64,000 bases of DNA, from assembly GCA_023205875.1 (NCBI GenBank), contig CP060771.1:124001-188000 (forward strand), read 5' to 3'. Source of the stretch: Chloropicon primus (Eukaryota; Chlorophyta; Chloropicophyceae; Chloropicales; Chloropicaceae). Positions within the stretch are counted from its first letter, which is position 1. Every line of letters begins with the position of its first letter. This document shows, piece by piece, positions 13,286 to 22,823 of the stretch. Both the position numbers and the translations under genes were made by a program. The notes under the pieces are model-generated. The model was given only the letters and a program-made list of their open reading frames with translations. It did no database searches and was not told the origin of the DNA.

Positions 13286-14105
13286 GGTGTTCTCTGACCT
13301 GACTGCGCTCCTTTCAGGGTTTGCGTCCAAATAACGTCCCGTATAGAAAATTGGAAGGAAATATTCCCCATACTTCACATTTAAAATACTTACATTCTCT
13401 ATGAGAAAAACCTTTAACAACGAGAAACACTTATAAAGAAGTGATGTGTTGTATCGAACGTATAATTACAATGTAATTACAGAAAGGTTTATGATTCTGT
13501 ATAGGACGTTATTCGTTCGTATTTGAAGTTTTTGCATTTCAAATGTGAATTTCAGATCTTCAGAGCAAAAAGAAACGACGATTGAGAGCCACACAATTTT
13601 TCTCACCGTCACAGAGGACTTGGACAGAGGTGAGTTTGACGAGGCGTGGAGGACGACAGGAGGGGGGAGTGCGAAGGGGACATCTAAAGATGGAAGCATA
13701 GTTTTCGTGGCTTTCCGTAGAACCTGGTCTCGTCCGAAATGACGCGATTTTGGAGGAATGGCTCCACGATGATGGGTCGGGGGATCTAGGTTGTGGCTGA
13801 GAGGGGAGGGGGATGTCTCCGCCCTCTCTGTCGTCCGAGGTTGTCACGGCGGCTGATCGTGCGCATCGCGAGAGGGGAGGGCGTCCTCCATCACGTCCTC
13901 ACTCCCTCTCCATCGCCCCCTCTCTCTCTCTCCCTCTCTCTCTCTCTCGTTTCCAGCAATGGAGAGTTGGTGTGATGCTCGTGACACCCCCCCTTGTTGT
14001 TGTTGGTGATGATGATGATGATGATTGTTCTGACTTCTGTCATTTGTTTCCCTCCCCCCTACTTTCTTGCTTTCTTGCTTTCTTGCTTGAAGAATTTCTG
14101 GAACG
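13286..14105. other. Divergent intergenic region, COX7C-like / MET1-like
   Basis: No gene found. The first 300 bases are AT-richer than the surroundings. An AGAG|GTGAGT donor-like site near 13630 and a TTCTGACTTC plus pyrimidine tract ending near 14095 would fit a 5'UTR intron of the MET1-like gene. There is a (CT)n tract near 13917-13949. Confidence 0.4.
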
Positions 14106-15125
14106 ATGTTGAAAGGAAGCTTGAGAGTGAAGAGCTGCCAGCAGGGGAACCTCGTCGTGCACGCGGCGACGAGGGGAGGCCGAGCGGGAAGAGTCCCCGC
14201 GGCGAGGACAGGAAGCAGGAAGCAGGCCTCGAGGAGCCAGAGTTTCAGGAGGCTCAGGGCGGCGGAGACGAACCAGGAGGCTGGTACCGGAGCCGGGGAC
14301 TGGGAGACCTGGGCCCCTGACGGGGAGGGCCAGGACGGGGCCATCTACACGGTGAGCCTGCCCAAGCCCATCGGAGTGTCGATCGCCAGGGGAAACGACG
14401 GAAGGTGTTACGTGTCCAGGGTGGATCCCACGAGGGGTACCATCGACCCAAGGGTTCAGCCGGGAGACAAGCTGCTCCGAGTGAGCCAGTCCTTCGGCGA
14501 GGAGACCTGGGAGGCATTGAACTACGGCCAGGTGGCGTACGCCATCAGGACGAGGAACGGAGACGTGTTCTTCGAGCTCCAGTCGAGGGGCGGGGACATG
14601 TCCATCTTCGAGAAGAAGAAGGTCGACGACTCCACGGCGGAGATGTTCAAGGCCGAGAGGAATGGAGGCAACTACGGCATCGGCACCAAGGAGCTTCAGC
14701 AGAGAAACTACATCGCTGCTCAGGAGACGGCGAGGGAGAGGAGGGAGCTGTTCGACGACGGCCTCGAGAAGTTCAAGGGGGGGGATCACGAGAACGCTAT
14801 TTTGGACTGGGAAAACGTGCTTGGTCTCGAGCCAGCAAACTACATGGGGGACGACTTTTCCAAGGTGTCTCAGATCTACCAGGTCGCCGCTTACAATATT
14901 GCTTGCGCCTACGCCAAGATGGGACAGGTCGACCCCGGCCTCGAGGCCCTCGAGCAGGCCCTCAGATCCGGCTTCTCGGACTACGACAAGTGCAGGAATG
15001 ACCCCAACCTCTCCAACTTGCGCACCTCCCAGAACTTCAGGCCTCTGATGGACAAGTTCGACGAGCCGATCATTAACATGGATGCCATCAACGCGGTCAA
15101 GGGACTCTTTGGCTTTGGAAAATAA
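14106..15125 (+). CDS. MET1/ZKT-like PDZ-TPR thylakoid protein
   Basis: A 339-residue protein. A basic Ser/Arg-rich transit-like leader (about 1-60) precedes a PDZ-like domain (about 80-165) with GVSIARGNDGRCYVSRV and PGDKLLRVS. A linker and TPR-type helices follow (about 215-300), including YNIACAYAKMGQ and GLEALEQAL, then a conserved C-terminus ending LFGFGK. This order matches plant MET1 (PDZ, K-box, TPR), a stroma-facing thylakoid protein needed for photosystem II supercomplex assembly and repair. The plastid location is inferred from family and leader. The chosen ATG directly follows a probable 5'UTR splice acceptor. Confidence 0.75.
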   Translation: MLKGSLRVKSCQQGNLVVHAATRGGRAGRVPAARTGSRKQASRSQSFRRLRAAETNQEAGTGAGDWETWAPDGEGQDGAIYTVSLPKPIGVSIARGNDGRCYVSRVDPTRGTIDPRVQPGDKLLRVSQSFGEETWEALNYGQVAYAIRTRNGDVFFELQSRGGDMSIFEKKKVDDSTAEMFKAERNGGNYGIGTKELQQRNYIAAQETARERRELFDDGLEKFKGGDHENAILDWENVLGLEPANYMGDDFSKVSQIYQVAAYNIACAYAKMGQVDPGLEALEQALRSGFSDYDKCRNDPNLSNLRTSQNFRPLMDKFDEPIINMDAINAVKGLFGFGK

Positions 15126-15630
15126 AGCGGAGCCCCGCCATTCAATGCACATTGCTTTTCTTTACGACGTGCTCACGCAAGACGGGTGGAAGCCAACAGG
15201 TTATAGACCTCGAAGACAATCCTCCCCACCGAAGAACTAGACTCAGTGTGACCGTTTCAATGGAAGATCGCCCTCAAATGCTTCGAGGGAGGTGTCGACC
15301 GAAAGATGAAGGGACGAAGCTTCGGGCCTGCTGCCCCTCCCTTGCCTCCCCCTCCCTCCCCGACGCCTGGATCCATCCCCCATCATCACAGCAATCCCTC
15401 CCAAAGCAAGCAGATCCAGAGATAAGCCATCCGCTTCAATGGAAGATCGCCCTCAAATGCTTCGAGGGAGGTGCCGACCGAAAGAAAAAGGGACAAAGCT
15501 TCGGGCCTGCTGCCCCTCCCTTGCCTCCCCCTCCCTCCTCCTCCTACCTCAACAACAACAATCACTCGAGCCATCTTTCGCGCGCTTTTCTGGGCTGGGC
15601 TGGATCTCACAACAATTCCTCTCTGCTGCG
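15126..15630. other. Intergenic region with a direct repeat
   Basis: Gap between two plus-strand genes. Most of it is the direct repeat listed separately, and the last 90 bases are CT- and CA-rich leader sequence. No gene is seen. Confidence 0.6.
15258..15540 (+). repeat. Direct repeat, unit 179 bp, two copies
   Basis: CAATGGAAGATCGCCCTC starts at 15258 and again at 15437, and about 100 bases match with a few changes (TGTCGACC/TGCCGACC, GATGAAG/GAAAAAG). Each copy begins with a fragment like the shared promoter element (GGAAGATCG). It lies upstream of the gene at 15631. Confidence 0.85.
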
Positions 15631-17052
15631 ATGGCGTCGACGACGGAGAGTATCACGCTGCCGACGTCGGTGCCTCGCGTCATAGAGGCGGAGGGGACGC
15701 CGGAAGCGTTGATCCCGAACGAAGCTCCGTCGACCGTGGCGTCGCCCTCCGCGTCGCCCTCCTCCTCCCCTTCCCTTCCTTCACGAAAGAGGAAGAAGAA
15801 GAGGTCAACCCATGACGACGATGATCATCAACAACAACAACAACAACATCGTGGTCGTCGTCAACAAGGAGGAGGAGGAGGATGGAAGAGAGTGGTTGGA
15901 GCGGCAGGAGGCATCTTGAGCAAGGCTCCGGGGTTGGCCCTGAGTCCGAGGCACGTCGTAACGGCAGCCGTCGGCGGGGCTGCCGTCATAACGGCCGTGC
16001 GGTTGGCGAGAAAGCTGCTGGGAAGGAGGAGGAGGAGGAAGGAGGAGGAGAAGAGGAAGGAGGGGGAGGGTGACGGGAAGGAGGTGGTCGTGGAACCTCG
16101 ATGGAGGTCGATGGCACCGGCGAGGAGGGAGGAGAGCGGATCGACGGAAGCGACGGGGACCTCCTCGAGGCCTGAGCCTCTGCCAGTGGTGACCCAAGAG
16201 CCCGCAACAACGGCGACAAGGCCAACCTTGGCGGAGGACGGTATCCCCTCGAGCCTGCCCCGAAACCTTGCCTTCAAAGGATCCTCTTGGGGGAGGCTGA
16301 TGCTTTTTTTCCTTGTGCTCGTCACCCTTCTGGAGCTCGTGAGGCAGGTGAACTTCAACCACTTGGACCTGAAGGGCTTGAAGCTTCAGGGCGGAAAGCT
16401 GACGCACCAGCACTACCTCGTCCTGAGCGAGAAGGTCTTCTGCCTGTTCATGGCCTGGTACCTGACGGTGTGGTCGAGCTTTCTGACCACGAGGAGGGGG
16501 AGGGAGAGCCTCCTCGTCGCGGGAAGCGTGGTGCGCGCCTCGCCCGGGCCGAGTTCCGAGCCTGCCAGCCAAGGGCTTGACGGCGGCAAGGGGACGAAGG
16601 CAATCGACTTCAGCGGCATTTGGCTTCGGGACAGGAAGAACAGCGACAGCCTGGCGGGCGTCTGCAAGCTCGCGAACGTGAACAGATTCCTCGCCAAGGC
16701 CATCTGCCTGGTGAGAGGGTCGGAGCTTGTGCAGACGGAGGAGGGCTTGTCCATCCGCGTCTTCAGCGAGATCCCTTGGTTTTCCCTGAGGGAGAGGTAC
16801 ACGTTCAGCGGCAACGCTTTGAACAAGAGGAGAGACTTTCGTAGGGGGGAGATGGATTGCACGATGGAGAGGACCAGCACTGGCTTGAAGTTTTTGATGA
16901 AATGGCCGGAGCCATGGGGCGGGACCGAGGAGACGTACTACGTGCTTGTCGGGGACCACACGCTCCACGTGAAGACCACAAACACCATCACCCAAAGCGA
17001 CGGGGTGCCCAAGAGCATCTCTTACACCACGATCTACCACCGCAGGCACTAG
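15631..17052 (+). CDS. Membrane-anchored protein with C-terminal beta-rich (lipocalin/VASt-like) domain
   Basis: Not assigned to a known family. The 473-residue protein has a Ser/Pro-rich N-terminus, a Lys/Arg and Gln-rich tract (about 50-90) and a Gly/Ala segment around 105-125. A basic region is followed by two hydrophobic spans near 218-238 and 271-290. The C-terminal 140 residues begin DFSGIWLRDRKNSDSLAGVC and carry alternating strands such as TYYVLVGDHTLHVKTTNT, which looks like a small lipid-binding beta-barrel (inference). The start at 15631 follows a CT-rich leader, and the frame is open further up but lacks conservation. It is convergent with MAK16, 99 bases apart. Confidence 0.6.
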   Translation: MASTTESITLPTSVPRVIEAEGTPEALIPNEAPSTVASPSASPSSSPSLPSRKRKKKRSTHDDDDHQQQQQQHRGRRQQGGGGGWKRVVGAAGGILSKAPGLALSPRHVVTAAVGGAAVITAVRLARKLLGRRRRRKEEEKRKEGEGDGKEVVVEPRWRSMAPARREESGSTEATGTSSRPEPLPVVTQEPATTATRPTLAEDGIPSSLPRNLAFKGSSWGRLMLFFLVLVTLLELVRQVNFNHLDLKGLKLQGGKLTHQHYLVLSEKVFCLFMAWYLTVWSSFLTTRRGRESLLVAGSVVRASPGPSSEPASQGLDGGKGTKAIDFSGIWLRDRKNSDSLAGVCKLANVNRFLAKAICLVRGSELVQTEEGLSIRVFSEIPWFSLRERYTFSGNALNKRRDFRRGEMDCTMERTSTGLKFLMKWPEPWGGTEETYYVLVGDHTLHVKTTNTITQSDGVPKSISYTTIYHRRH

Positions 17053-17151
17053 GCAGGCGCGAAACAGAGAAACCCCAAGCAAATAGAATCAAGTGTACAA
17101 ACCTGTAATACAAATTGTTTTTCGAACTGTAAATCTTTTCTTTTCTCAACC

Positions 17152-18174
17152 TCAGTAGTCGACCGCCTGCCTCTCTGTGGCGTACTTGGGCTCGTGCTCG
17201 TACTCCACCTCGATGTTCTTCCTCGGTTTCTTCGAAGAAGACCCTTTCTTCCCCTTCTTCCCCGTCGTCGGCCTTTTCTTCTTGCCCTTGCCCTTGCCCT
17301 TGCTGTCCCCGTAGTCCTCTCCAGAGTCGGAGTTGTCCAGCGCCTCCAAGTCCGCGTTCGGGAGCTCAAACGACTCGATGTCGCTGTCATTCAAGTAGTC
17401 GTACCCCTCGACGAACTCGATCTCCTCGTCGTCCTCGTCCTGCTCCTCCTCACTCTCGCCCTCGAACTCCTCCTCGTACTCGGCCTCCCCCTCCTCCCCC
17501 TCCCCGTCGCTCAGCAACGAGTTCCTCTGAGAGTCCTCGCCGCTGTCGTACTCCTCCTCCCGTTCCCTCTCGGCCTCTTCCTCCTCCTGGTTGAGGACCT
17601 TGTTGTACTGCTTGGCCGGGAAGTTGTAAATATCCTGGTAGTTCCCACTCTGCAGCCTGCTCAGGAGCTCCTTCTCGATCTCCCGGTCCACGTTCGAAGC
17701 CGCCTCCGCCTTGGCCTCCCTCTTCCTCTCCACTTTCTCCTTCCTCGCGGGCACCGTCACAAGCTTCGGCCTCACCCTCAGCGCAAGCCTCTTCATCCTT
17801 ATCAGGTACTGCGTGATCTTCGTCAACCTCTGCTTGTTCTTGTGCACCAGAAACTTGGGCCAATACTTGAGATGCGAGTCTATCTGCTCCAGAGCCTTGG
17901 CATAATTCCTGCTCAGCTTCACCCGCTGCCACAAGTTCTTCGGAGAGTGAGCCCTCTCGATCGTTTTCATGTAAAGGTAGCACCGACCCTTCTCCTCAAG
18001 GATCGTAGCGTACCTGCTGTTCGCCAAGGGACAACTCGACCGGTTGCACAACCCAGTCACATTATATTGGTTTCGACAAAAGTTTTGTGTCTCCTTGTTT
18101 TGCATCTTCGTCGAAACTTTGAACGAGCAGTGGTGGTGGTTGATCACCGACCAAATGATCTCGTCGTTCTGCAT
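17152..18174 (-). CDS. MAK16: MAK16 ribosome biogenesis factor
   Basis: A 340-residue nucleolar protein needed for 60S (5.8S/25S) rRNA maturation. The N-terminus is highly conserved: [17 protein letters not shown], then [19 protein letters not shown] and PLANSRYAT, with the Cys set typical of the family. A central RNA-binding-like basic region ([20 protein letters not shown]) follows. The C-terminal third is acidic and then Lys-rich ([19 protein letters not shown]), as in other MAK16 proteins. No intron is needed. Start is the first in-frame ATG. A promoter-like element lies at 18303-18336. Confidence 0.93.
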   Translation of the reverse strand: MQNDEIIWSVINHHHCSFKVSTKMQNKETQNFCRNQYNVTGLCNRSSCPLANSRYATILEEKGRCYLYMKTIERAHSPKNLWQRVKLSRNYAKALEQIDSHLKYWPKFLVHKNKQRLTKITQYLIRMKRLALRVRPKLVTVPARKEKVERKREAKAEAASNVDREIEKELLSRLQSGNYQDIYNFPAKQYNKVLNQEEEEAEREREEEYDSGEDSQRNSLLSDGEGEEGEAEYEEEFEGESEEEQDEDDEEIEFVEGYDYLNDSDIESFELPNADLEALDNSDSGEDYGDSKGKGKGKKKRPTTGKKGKKGSSSKKPRKNIEVEYEHEPKYATERQAVDY

Positions 18175-18302
18175 CTTTGCCACCTACGTCAACTAAACTC
18201 AACCACGCTCCTTCCTCTCTTGGCTCTTGGCTCTTGGCTCTTGCTCCGAAGAATGAATGTTCGAAACCTCCAGGTCTGGCCCTTCCTCGAGTCGAAATGG
18301 GT

Positions 18303-18336
18303 CAAGCGAACACTCGTTGGAAAGCTCGCGAGATGC
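18303..18336 (-). promoter_or_regulatory. Promoter-like element upstream of MAK16
   Basis: On the minus strand GCATCTCGCGAGCTTTCC followed by AACGAGTGTTCGCTTG. It is the shared element, 130 bases before the MAK16 start. An adjacent plus-orientation half copy, GATGCTCTTTCCGATGATC, starts at 18332 and faces the hydrolase gene. Confidence 0.5.
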
Positions 18337-18705
18337 TCTTTCCGATGATCTCTCACACAACAGGTACTCCTCCCTCCGTCGTCTCACAAAATGCCCTGGA
18401 AGACAAGCGACACCTTCTCCTCGAGCGAGGCCCTCGTTCCCCTTTCTGTGGCGCTGGCGGCGACGGACCGCTTGGAAATGTTGCTGGAAATATTGGCCAA
18501 AGGAGGCCAAACAAGGAAGCTCAACGCCTGTGTTCAATGGCTCCAAGGTCACCGCCTTGCGACAGAGTCTCTCTCTCGCTCGCTCTCGCTCTCGCTCTCG
18601 CTCTTTCAAAGCCTCTCTCTGCCTCGCTCTCTGTCTCCTTCTCTCTCTCACTCTGTCTGAAACTTCATTGGGAAAGCGTCGTCGTCGTCGTCGTCGTCTT
18701 CCAGA

Positions 18706-19224
18706 GTCTGCAGCAAAGAGCTTGTGATGGAATGGAATGGGAAGCACGAAAGAGGGCAAGGAGCTCGGCCGTTATCCTCGCCATGTCCCCTCTCACCCGC
18801 TTCCATCCATCCATCCATCCACCTCCCTTGACAACAAAGCTCCTCTCCTCTCCCAAAAGTCATTATTGCCACAAGAAAAAGTCTGCAGCAAAGAGCTTGT
18901 GATGGAATGGAATGGGAAGCACGAAAGAGGGCAAGGAGCTCGGCCGTTATCCTCGCCATGTCCCCTCTCACCCGCTTCCATCCATCCATCCATCCACCTC
19001 CCTTGACAACAAAGCTCCTCTCCTCTCCCAAAAGTCATTATTGCCACAAGAAAAAGTCTGCAGCAAAGAACTTGTGATGGAATGGAATGGGAAGCACGAA
19101 AGAGGGCAAGGAGCTCGGCCGTTATCCTCGCCATGTCCCCTCTCACCCGCTTCCATCCATCCATCCATCCACCTCCCTTGACAACAAGGCTCCTCTCCTC
19201 TCCCAAAAGTCATTGCCAAGAAAA
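18706..19224 (+). repeat. 175-bp tandem repeat, about 3 copies
   Basis: GTCTGCAGCAAAGA recurs at 18706, 18881 and 19056, exactly 175 bases apart, and the copies are almost identical. Each unit holds a GAATGGAATGGGAAGC block, a (CATC)n run, CCTTGACAACAA and CCAAAAGTCATT. The third copy is slightly shortened at its end and abuts the hydrolase ORF. Confidence 0.95.
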
Positions 19225-19229
19225 AGTGA

Positions 19230-20531
19230 GTGAGGAGATGGAGATGGAGATCATTCGTAACGCCCGCCCGACGACGGCAACGGAGGAAGAGGCAGGCGGA
19301 GGAGGCAAGGCGGAGGAGGTTTCTTTTCGTCCTTAGCGTCGTAGCCCTCGTGGCAAGCTTTTCGTTTTCGGAATCCGTCCGAGGGGACACCCTGGAACGC
19401 TTCACGAGAAGGAACAGGTTCCTCGTCGAGGAGGACGATGGCATTGGAGAACAGGAGGAGGAGCCCTTGCTAGCGTCTGCCCAGATGCTCACGCCTTACC
19501 GAGGGGCGGGTCCGTTCGACATCTCTCGCGAGTACAAGGAGTGGAGCTTTGGCAACCACACGAGCAGGGGCGTGATCTACAAGCCAGTTTCGAGGAACGA
19601 CAACGGGGTGGTGACCAGGATGGACGACGGGTCCAAGTTTCCTGCCATTGTGTTCGGGCACGGCCTCTGTGCAAAGCCAGAGTTCTACGAGCACATGAAT
19701 GTGTTGCTCTCGAGCTGGGGGTACGTCGTCCTCGCCACGGAGGAGTTCTCCGATTGTGACGTGAGCAACTTCGCACCCGGCGGGGAGCAGGTGAACACGA
19801 CCGCGTACACCGAGGAGCTGGAGCGGAACGTTCTCTATCTCGCAAGCGGCGCGGTCGGCGGGGTGAACGCTTCGGCAATCGCCCTCGCCGGGCACTCGAT
19901 GGGGGGTGGCGCATCCATCAACGCCGCGGTGAGCTTGGAGGACAGAATCCCCGGGCTCGTCAAGGCGGTGGTCGCAGTGGCCCCCTGGAACGGCGTGGAG
20001 CCCAACCCCTCGACGAGGATTCCGGATCTCGGGAGCGACGTTCCGGTCTTTTTGATCTGCTCGACGCAGGACTCTCTCGTGCCGTGCAGCGGCCCGATCA
20101 CAACAGAGGTCGTCATCGGGTCCTTCAGGATGCCCTTCGCCTCCTTGATCCCTGCGATCCACGGCAGGCACCACGGCGTGGACTGGAACGGGGGCGTCCT
20201 CGCGATGTACGAGAACGCCACGTCGTCGGGCGGTGACTCGCCGGCAGTGATCCTCGCCGTGGTGAAGGACGCGAACCACCTGACCATCGTGGACACGGAC
20301 GGTCGCGCCGGGGGGACGAAGCTGGCCGAGGAGGCCTTCTCCAGGTACCTCGAGTTCCCGAAGGTCGACTTGGAGCGGGGCGCGGTCCTCCCCACGATCG
20401 AGTACTCGGTCGCTTTCCTCGAGTGGGTGATGAGGGGAGATGCCGTGGCCCGAGACCTGCTGTGGGGGGAGGGCATCCAGAGCGACGCCAGGTTCAGGCA
20501 GCCCGTGCTGAGGAGCTCCGGAGAAGATTGA
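19230..20531 (+). CDS. Secreted or membrane alpha/beta hydrolase (dienelactone/PETase/chlorophyllase-like fold)
   Basis: About 433 residues in frame. An Arg-rich start leads into a hydrophobic signal (FLFVLSVVALVASFSFSES), then the hydrolase domain with FPAIVFGHGLCAKPEFYEHM (oxyanion region), nucleophile elbow GHSMGGGAS, acid-loop FLICSTQDSLVPCSG and histidine in DANHLTIVDTDG. It resembles PF12740-type esterases, with substrate unknown. The frame at 19230 opens on GTG with a stop just before it and has no ATG before the catalytic domain. The true start therefore lies in an upstream exon, or is created by splicing (an AG at 19229-19230 would leave TG, so a preceding A would give ATG). Confidence 0.75.
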   Translation: MRRWRWRSFVTPARRRQRRKRQAEEARRRRFLFVLSVVALVASFSFSESVRGDTLERFTRRNRFLVEEDDGIGEQEEEPLLASAQMLTPYRGAGPFDISREYKEWSFGNHTSRGVIYKPVSRNDNGVVTRMDDGSKFPAIVFGHGLCAKPEFYEHMNVLLSSWGYVVLATEEFSDCDVSNFAPGGEQVNTTAYTEELERNVLYLASGAVGGVNASAIALAGHSMGGGASINAAVSLEDRIPGLVKAVVAVAPWNGVEPNPSTRIPDLGSDVPVFLICSTQDSLVPCSGPITTEVVIGSFRMPFASLIPAIHGRHHGVDWNGGVLAMYENATSSGGDSPAVILAVVKDANHLTIVDTDGRAGGTKLAEEAFSRYLEFPKVDLERGAVLPTIEYSVAFLEWVMRGDAVARDLLWGEGIQSDARFRQPVLRSSGED

Positions 20532-20720
20532 CGAGGATTGACGAGGATGAGGATGAGGTAGCAGCTCACCTGGGCTGACTCAATATAGATCTATATACAT
20601 ATAAGAAAAGAAAAGAAAAAAAAGGACGTCGAACTTTTTTTTTTTGTGTGTGTGTTTTCAAGTGCCATACCCCTTTCCTCCCTTTCCTCCTCCTGGTGAC
20701 CACGGTGACGATCATGATCG

Positions 20721-20755
<35 letters not shown>

Positions 20756-21117
20756 CGTGCGTGTCAGAGGGGAATCATGAGAGAGAGAGAGAGAGAGGGA
20801 CACAAAGACAGGGTGAGGCCCTCGCTCGCTCCCCCTTGTCCGGCCCCTCCATCCTCCTCCTCATCTCCATCTTGGGCGCTGATCCCAAGGACAAACCCAT
20901 TTGCATTTTCTGATTTTGCTGTGACGTAGTGGCAAATCGCTTGACGCGACATGGCAAACAGGCGGGCCAGGAGCCCAGTGGAGGGCGATGTGTGGATGTG
21001 GGCACGGGGGCATTGTTTTTTTGCATGTGCATGCGCCCACCACCACCATCCGCTACCATCGCCCTCCACCCACTCCCTCTCCTCCTCCTCCTCTGACTTG
21101 CTTACTTGCTTGACTCG
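20532..21117. other. Intergenic region with microsatellites
   Basis: Holds an A-rich stretch (20602-20623), a T run with (TG)n (20635-20657), a (CT)n-(GT)n tract around 20720-20763 and (GA)n near 20779-20797. CTCTGACTTG followed by TTGACTCG just before the AP2 ATG may mark a 5'UTR splice region. No gene is seen. Confidence 0.5.
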
Positions 21118-22665
21118 ATGATGCTGAAGGCGATGCCTCCCCCTGAGGTGCCAGGGCCACCGCCATCGCCGGTGGTGGAGGGGGAGGCAGGGACACTGAC
21201 TGCCGTCGGAGAGTCGTCGGACGGGATGAAGCCTCTCCCTGTTGCTGCTGCTTTCGGCGACGTCGTCGACGACGTGGTGACGAGCCCCCGGTCGATCACG
21301 CACCTGATCTCGGGGAAGAGCCTGACGCCTAACGGCTCGCCGGACGTTACGCCCCCGAACTCGAGGAACTCGAGCTTCCGGCTGGACAGGCAGCCGAGCC
21401 ACGACAAGTCCGGGGGCTCGGACCTTTCGAACGGCGGGAGCCTTCCTGTGAAGAGGGAGAGGTCCTCGGCGATCGGCCCCGGGGACGACTTTCTCGACGA
21501 CGAGGAGCGCCTCGAGGCGGAGTTGTCTCACTTGCCGTCGAGAAGCGCCGCGGAGGAGACCCGGGCCATGATGAGGCGCCTCCAGGAGACGGAGGACCTG
21601 GGTGGTTCCAAGTGCCCCGCCTCCCCGGGCACGCCCTTGGCGGGCAGGACCTCCAAGAACCCCCTCCATGTCACGTACAACCACAAGGGGCAGAAGAAGG
21701 TGACGGGAGTTCGCGGCGTCCACCAGATGGGGGAGAGGTACGGCCGGAGGTTCCAGGTCAGGGTCTGGCTCAGGAGGGGCCAGTTCAAGGAGAAGGAGTA
21801 CAACTACAACGCCGCGGGCCAGCCTGTCGACCCTGACACGAACCTCCCGGTGGCCAAGAAGGTCCTCACCGGCGGCGGCAAGAGGATCCACTTGGGCTGC
21901 TTCTCCCACGTCAAGACCGCCACCAAGGCGTTCGACATCGCGGAGATCTTCTTCAGGGGGGACGCCGCGCAGACGAACCTGCCCATCACGACGTATTCGG
22001 ACAACCCCGTTCTGTTCTTCCTGCTGCATATCGTGCAGGACAGGAACTCGCTCGAGGAGTTCATGACCGTGTGGAAGCACATCATGCCCTACAAGTGGAT
22101 CATCGACGCGGACAAGCCCACGGAGGAGGTCGTGGCGCAGCTCGAGGTCATCAAGGAGAGCCTCGCGGCGTACCACAACAAGGCTCAGAGGTACGCCGAG
22201 AGGATGGGCTACCAGCAGCACCAGCTGCAGCAGCAGCAGCAGGTGCTCCAGATGAACCTTTTCCTCGAGGAGAACCAGTCCCCGTTCCAGCAGCACACGC
22301 CGAGCAGCACCTTTCTCGCAACGGAAGACGAGATGACCCAGCTGCTGGAGACCACGAACAAGCTGATCAACGGCCTGCCGGAAGCTGACCAGTACGAACC
22401 TCAGGAAGCGGTGGGCCTTAAGAGGAAGCTCAACGAGCTCACCGCCAGCCAGATCGCGAGCGTCGTGGACGCGACAAACTTCAGCGCCAGCCAGCTCGAC
22501 CTCGCCGCCTACGGAGGACAGTACATGCAGCAGCAGCAGCAGCAGCAGTACCAAAGTCCTTCCGTGCGAGGCATTCAGGCGGACTCCAGCCTCTACAACA
22601 CGGTCGCCGCTCTGGAGAACCACCTGATGGGTGATCAACAGTTCTCTCCGCCGTCGTTGAACTGA
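21118..22665 (+). CDS. AP2-domain DNA-binding protein
   Basis: A 515-residue putative transcription factor. The Pro/Ser-rich N-terminus has a basic patch, then a single AP2-like domain (about 193-290) beginning KVTGVRGVHQMG. It contains FQVRVWLRRG, the HLGCFSHVKTATKAFDIAEI helix and NLPITTY, matching GVR..W.V.I, LG.F.T...AA.AYD.AA and NFP..Y. About 30 residues (NYNAAGQPVDPDTNLPVAKK and flanks) are inserted between strands 2 and 3. Downstream lie a helical region and several poly-Gln tracts (QQQQQ). The open frame upstream of the ATG has only a TTG start. Targets are unknown. Confidence 0.75.
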   Translation: MMLKAMPPPEVPGPPPSPVVEGEAGTLTAVGESSDGMKPLPVAAAFGDVVDDVVTSPRSITHLISGKSLTPNGSPDVTPPNSRNSSFRLDRQPSHDKSGGSDLSNGGSLPVKRERSSAIGPGDDFLDDEERLEAELSHLPSRSAAEETRAMMRRLQETEDLGGSKCPASPGTPLAGRTSKNPLHVTYNHKGQKKVTGVRGVHQMGERYGRRFQVRVWLRRGQFKEKEYNYNAAGQPVDPDTNLPVAKKVLTGGGKRIHLGCFSHVKTATKAFDIAEIFFRGDAAQTNLPITTYSDNPVLFFLLHIVQDRNSLEEFMTVWKHIMPYKWIIDADKPTEEVVAQLEVIKESLAAYHNKAQRYAERMGYQQHQLQQQQQVLQMNLFLEENQSPFQQHTPSSTFLATEDEMTQLLETTNKLINGLPEADQYEPQEAVGLKRKLNELTASQIASVVDATNFSASQLDLAAYGGQYMQQQQQQQYQSPSVRGIQADSSLYNTVAALENHLMGDQQFSPPSLN

Positions 22666-22823
22666 TGCTTTGGACAACCACTGCAACCGCTTACTGAATC
22701 GAAAGCAAAAACAAAAACAAAAACTCAACGATGCTTGACAAATTTTACAAGGAATACCACTTACTTTGGCGATGTCCTCCTCGGCTACGCACCTTTCCTC
22801 GCCTCCACCATCTCCCCGGTCGG

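Larger units (their letters stand above)
18175..19229. other. Intergenic region, MAK16 / hydrolase
   Basis: Contains the promoter-like element, a (CGCT)/(CTCT) tract near 18570-18655, a (GTC)n run near 18679-18698 and then the 175-bp tandem repeat listed separately. No credible coding gene. ORFs inside the repeat are simply repeated with it. Confidence 0.6.

Noticed and set aside
18706-19224. CRISPR array
   Set aside because: Units are 175 bp long and homogeneous without short repeats separated by unique spacers, and the genome is eukaryotic.
18648-19492. Repeated frames within the 175-bp array
   Set aside because: Identical peptides recur every 175 bases because the DNA repeats; not independent genes.
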